The notes under the pieces: model-generated | Database searches by the model: none | Seen by the model: the letters and a program-made list of their open reading frames with translations, nothing else | What the model was told of the DNA's origin: nothing | Part shown: piece by piece, positions 63,490 to 64,000 of the stretch | Numbering within the stretch: position 1 is the first letter of the stretch | Layout: every line of letters starts with the position of its first letter | Assembly: GCF_030388665.1 (NCBI RefSeq) | Contig: NZ_CP128846.1 | Span: forward strand, 3,698,001 to 3,762,000 | Origin: Streptomyces flavofungini | Lineage (GTDB): Bacteria; Actinomycetota; Actinomycetes; Streptomycetales; Streptomycetaceae | Length of the DNA: 64,000 nt | Reading direction: 5' to 3' | Position numbers and translations under genes: made by a program

Positions 63490-64000
63490 TTACCCCCGCA
63501 CGTCCCGCCAAGCCAGCGGCACGGCGTCCGCCACGTCCTGGGCCCCCACCGGCGCCCCCTCAGCCGCGAGCCGCGCGGCGAGCCCGTGCAGGAACGCCCC
63601 CACGGCCCCCGCGTCCCGAGCCCCGAGCCCCGCCGCGAGCAACGACCCCGAAAGCCCCGAGAGAACGTCCCCGCTCCCGGCCGTGGCCAGCCACGACGTA
63701 CCGGTCGGATTGACCCGCACGACCCCGCCCCCGCCCCCGCCCCCGCCCCCGCCCGGCGAGGCGACCAACGTGGTCGACCCCTTCAACAGCACCGTGGCCC
63801 CGTACCGATCCGAAAGCTCCCGCACGGCATCGAGCCGCGCCGCCTCGACCTCGTCCCGGGACACCCCGAGCAACGCGGCCGCCTCACCGGCGTGCGGCGT
63901 GAGCAGGGTGGGCGCGGCCCGCCCCCGCACGGCGTCGCGGTCGACGAGACGCAGCCCGTCGGCGTCGATGAGGACGGGCACGTCGGCGGCCACGACGTCA
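63490..64000 (-). CDS. nnrD: NAD(P)H-hydrate dehydratase domain of NnrD/Nnr (5' end outside window)
   Basis: C-terminal part of the enzyme that repairs hydrated NAD(P)H: PVLIDADGLRLV, LLTPHAGEAAALLG, VLLKGSTTLVASP, WLATAGSGDVLSG with the catalytic Asp, and a final GAFLHGLAARLAAE. In actinobacteria it is usually fused behind an epimerase domain (Nnr), which would lie outside the window. A run of ten Gly residues in the middle of the domain, encoded by GCC-like repeats, is unusual. Confidence 0.92.
   Translation of the reverse strand, partial: DVVAADVPVLIDADGLRLVDRDAVRGRAAPTLLTPHAGEAAALLGVSRDEVEAARLDAVRELSDRYGATVLLKGSTTLVASPGGGGGGGGGGVVRVNPTGTSWLATAGSGDVLSGLSGSLLAAGLGARDAGAVGAFLHGLAARLAAEGAPVGAQDVADAVPLAWRDVRG

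Overview
The window is chromosomal DNA from a Streptomyces or very close relative. The evidence is the very high GC with strong third-position GC bias, many GTG/TTG starts, the sporulation regulators bldM and whiD, a LAxTG-type sortase substrate and a cluster of Hanks-type Ser/Thr kinases. The gene order nnrD-alr-hydrolase-tsaE-tsaB-rimI-tsaD ... groES-groEL ... whiB-type / SigD-type sigma / guaB / guaB3 ... guaA matches, from memory, the conserved actinobacterial core block also found in Mycobacterium. I see no tRNA, rRNA, CRISPR array, intact IS element or prophage.

Layout. 0-3 kb: two NlpC/P60 cell-wall peptidases, with a small membrane protein between them. 3-7.1 kb: a LuxR-type response regulator and PspC-containing histidine kinase, diverging from a PspC/LiaF-like membrane protein; this resembles a LiaFSR envelope-stress module. 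7.1-10.6 kb: DoxX, a membrane protein, a class II aldolase-like protein and a frameshifted flavin-oxidase remnant. 10.7-13.1 kb: guaA, then chorismate mutase preceded by a probable aromatic leader peptide and attenuator. 13.1-14.1 kb: gene-free and rich in hairpins. 14.1-17.1 kb: a lipoprotein, a small membrane protein and a sortase-anchored surface protein. 17.3-20.9 kb: GMC oxidoreductase and succinic semialdehyde dehydrogenase. 21-33 kb: five consecutive minus-strand Ser/Thr kinase genes with related extracytoplasmic domains; one is a pseudokinase with an enormous activation segment. 33.3-37.3 kb: glpD, a nucleotide-sugar dehydrogenase lacking its catalytic Cys, and a small membrane protein.

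37.4-42.6 kb: guaB3, guaB, a SigD/ShbA-like sigma factor, bldM with a recognisable sigma-BldN promoter, and whiD. 42.6-46.7 kb: a LysR regulator diverging from a MOSC protein, a multicopper oxidase and an SDR. 47.1-49.4 kb: groES-groEL with two CIRCE operators. 49.4-56.9 kb: a lipoprotein, a polysaccharide deacetylase, a THUMP-like methyltransferase, a dispersed-repeat cluster, a DGPF/ECF42 fusion relic, a TetR/MFS pair and membrane proteins. 56.9-64 kb: the t6A synthesis genes tsaD/rimI/tsaB/tsaE, a small ORF behind an iron-box-like palindrome, a hydrolase, alr and the 3' part of nnrD.

Together the genes cover envelope maintenance, purine synthesis, protein folding, t6A tRNA modification and developmental control, with kinase signalling as the largest accessory block. 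Recurrent oddities are short tandem-repeat arrays, each with its own unit, lying on or beside stop codons, and several genes that have lost key residues or been fused by deletion.
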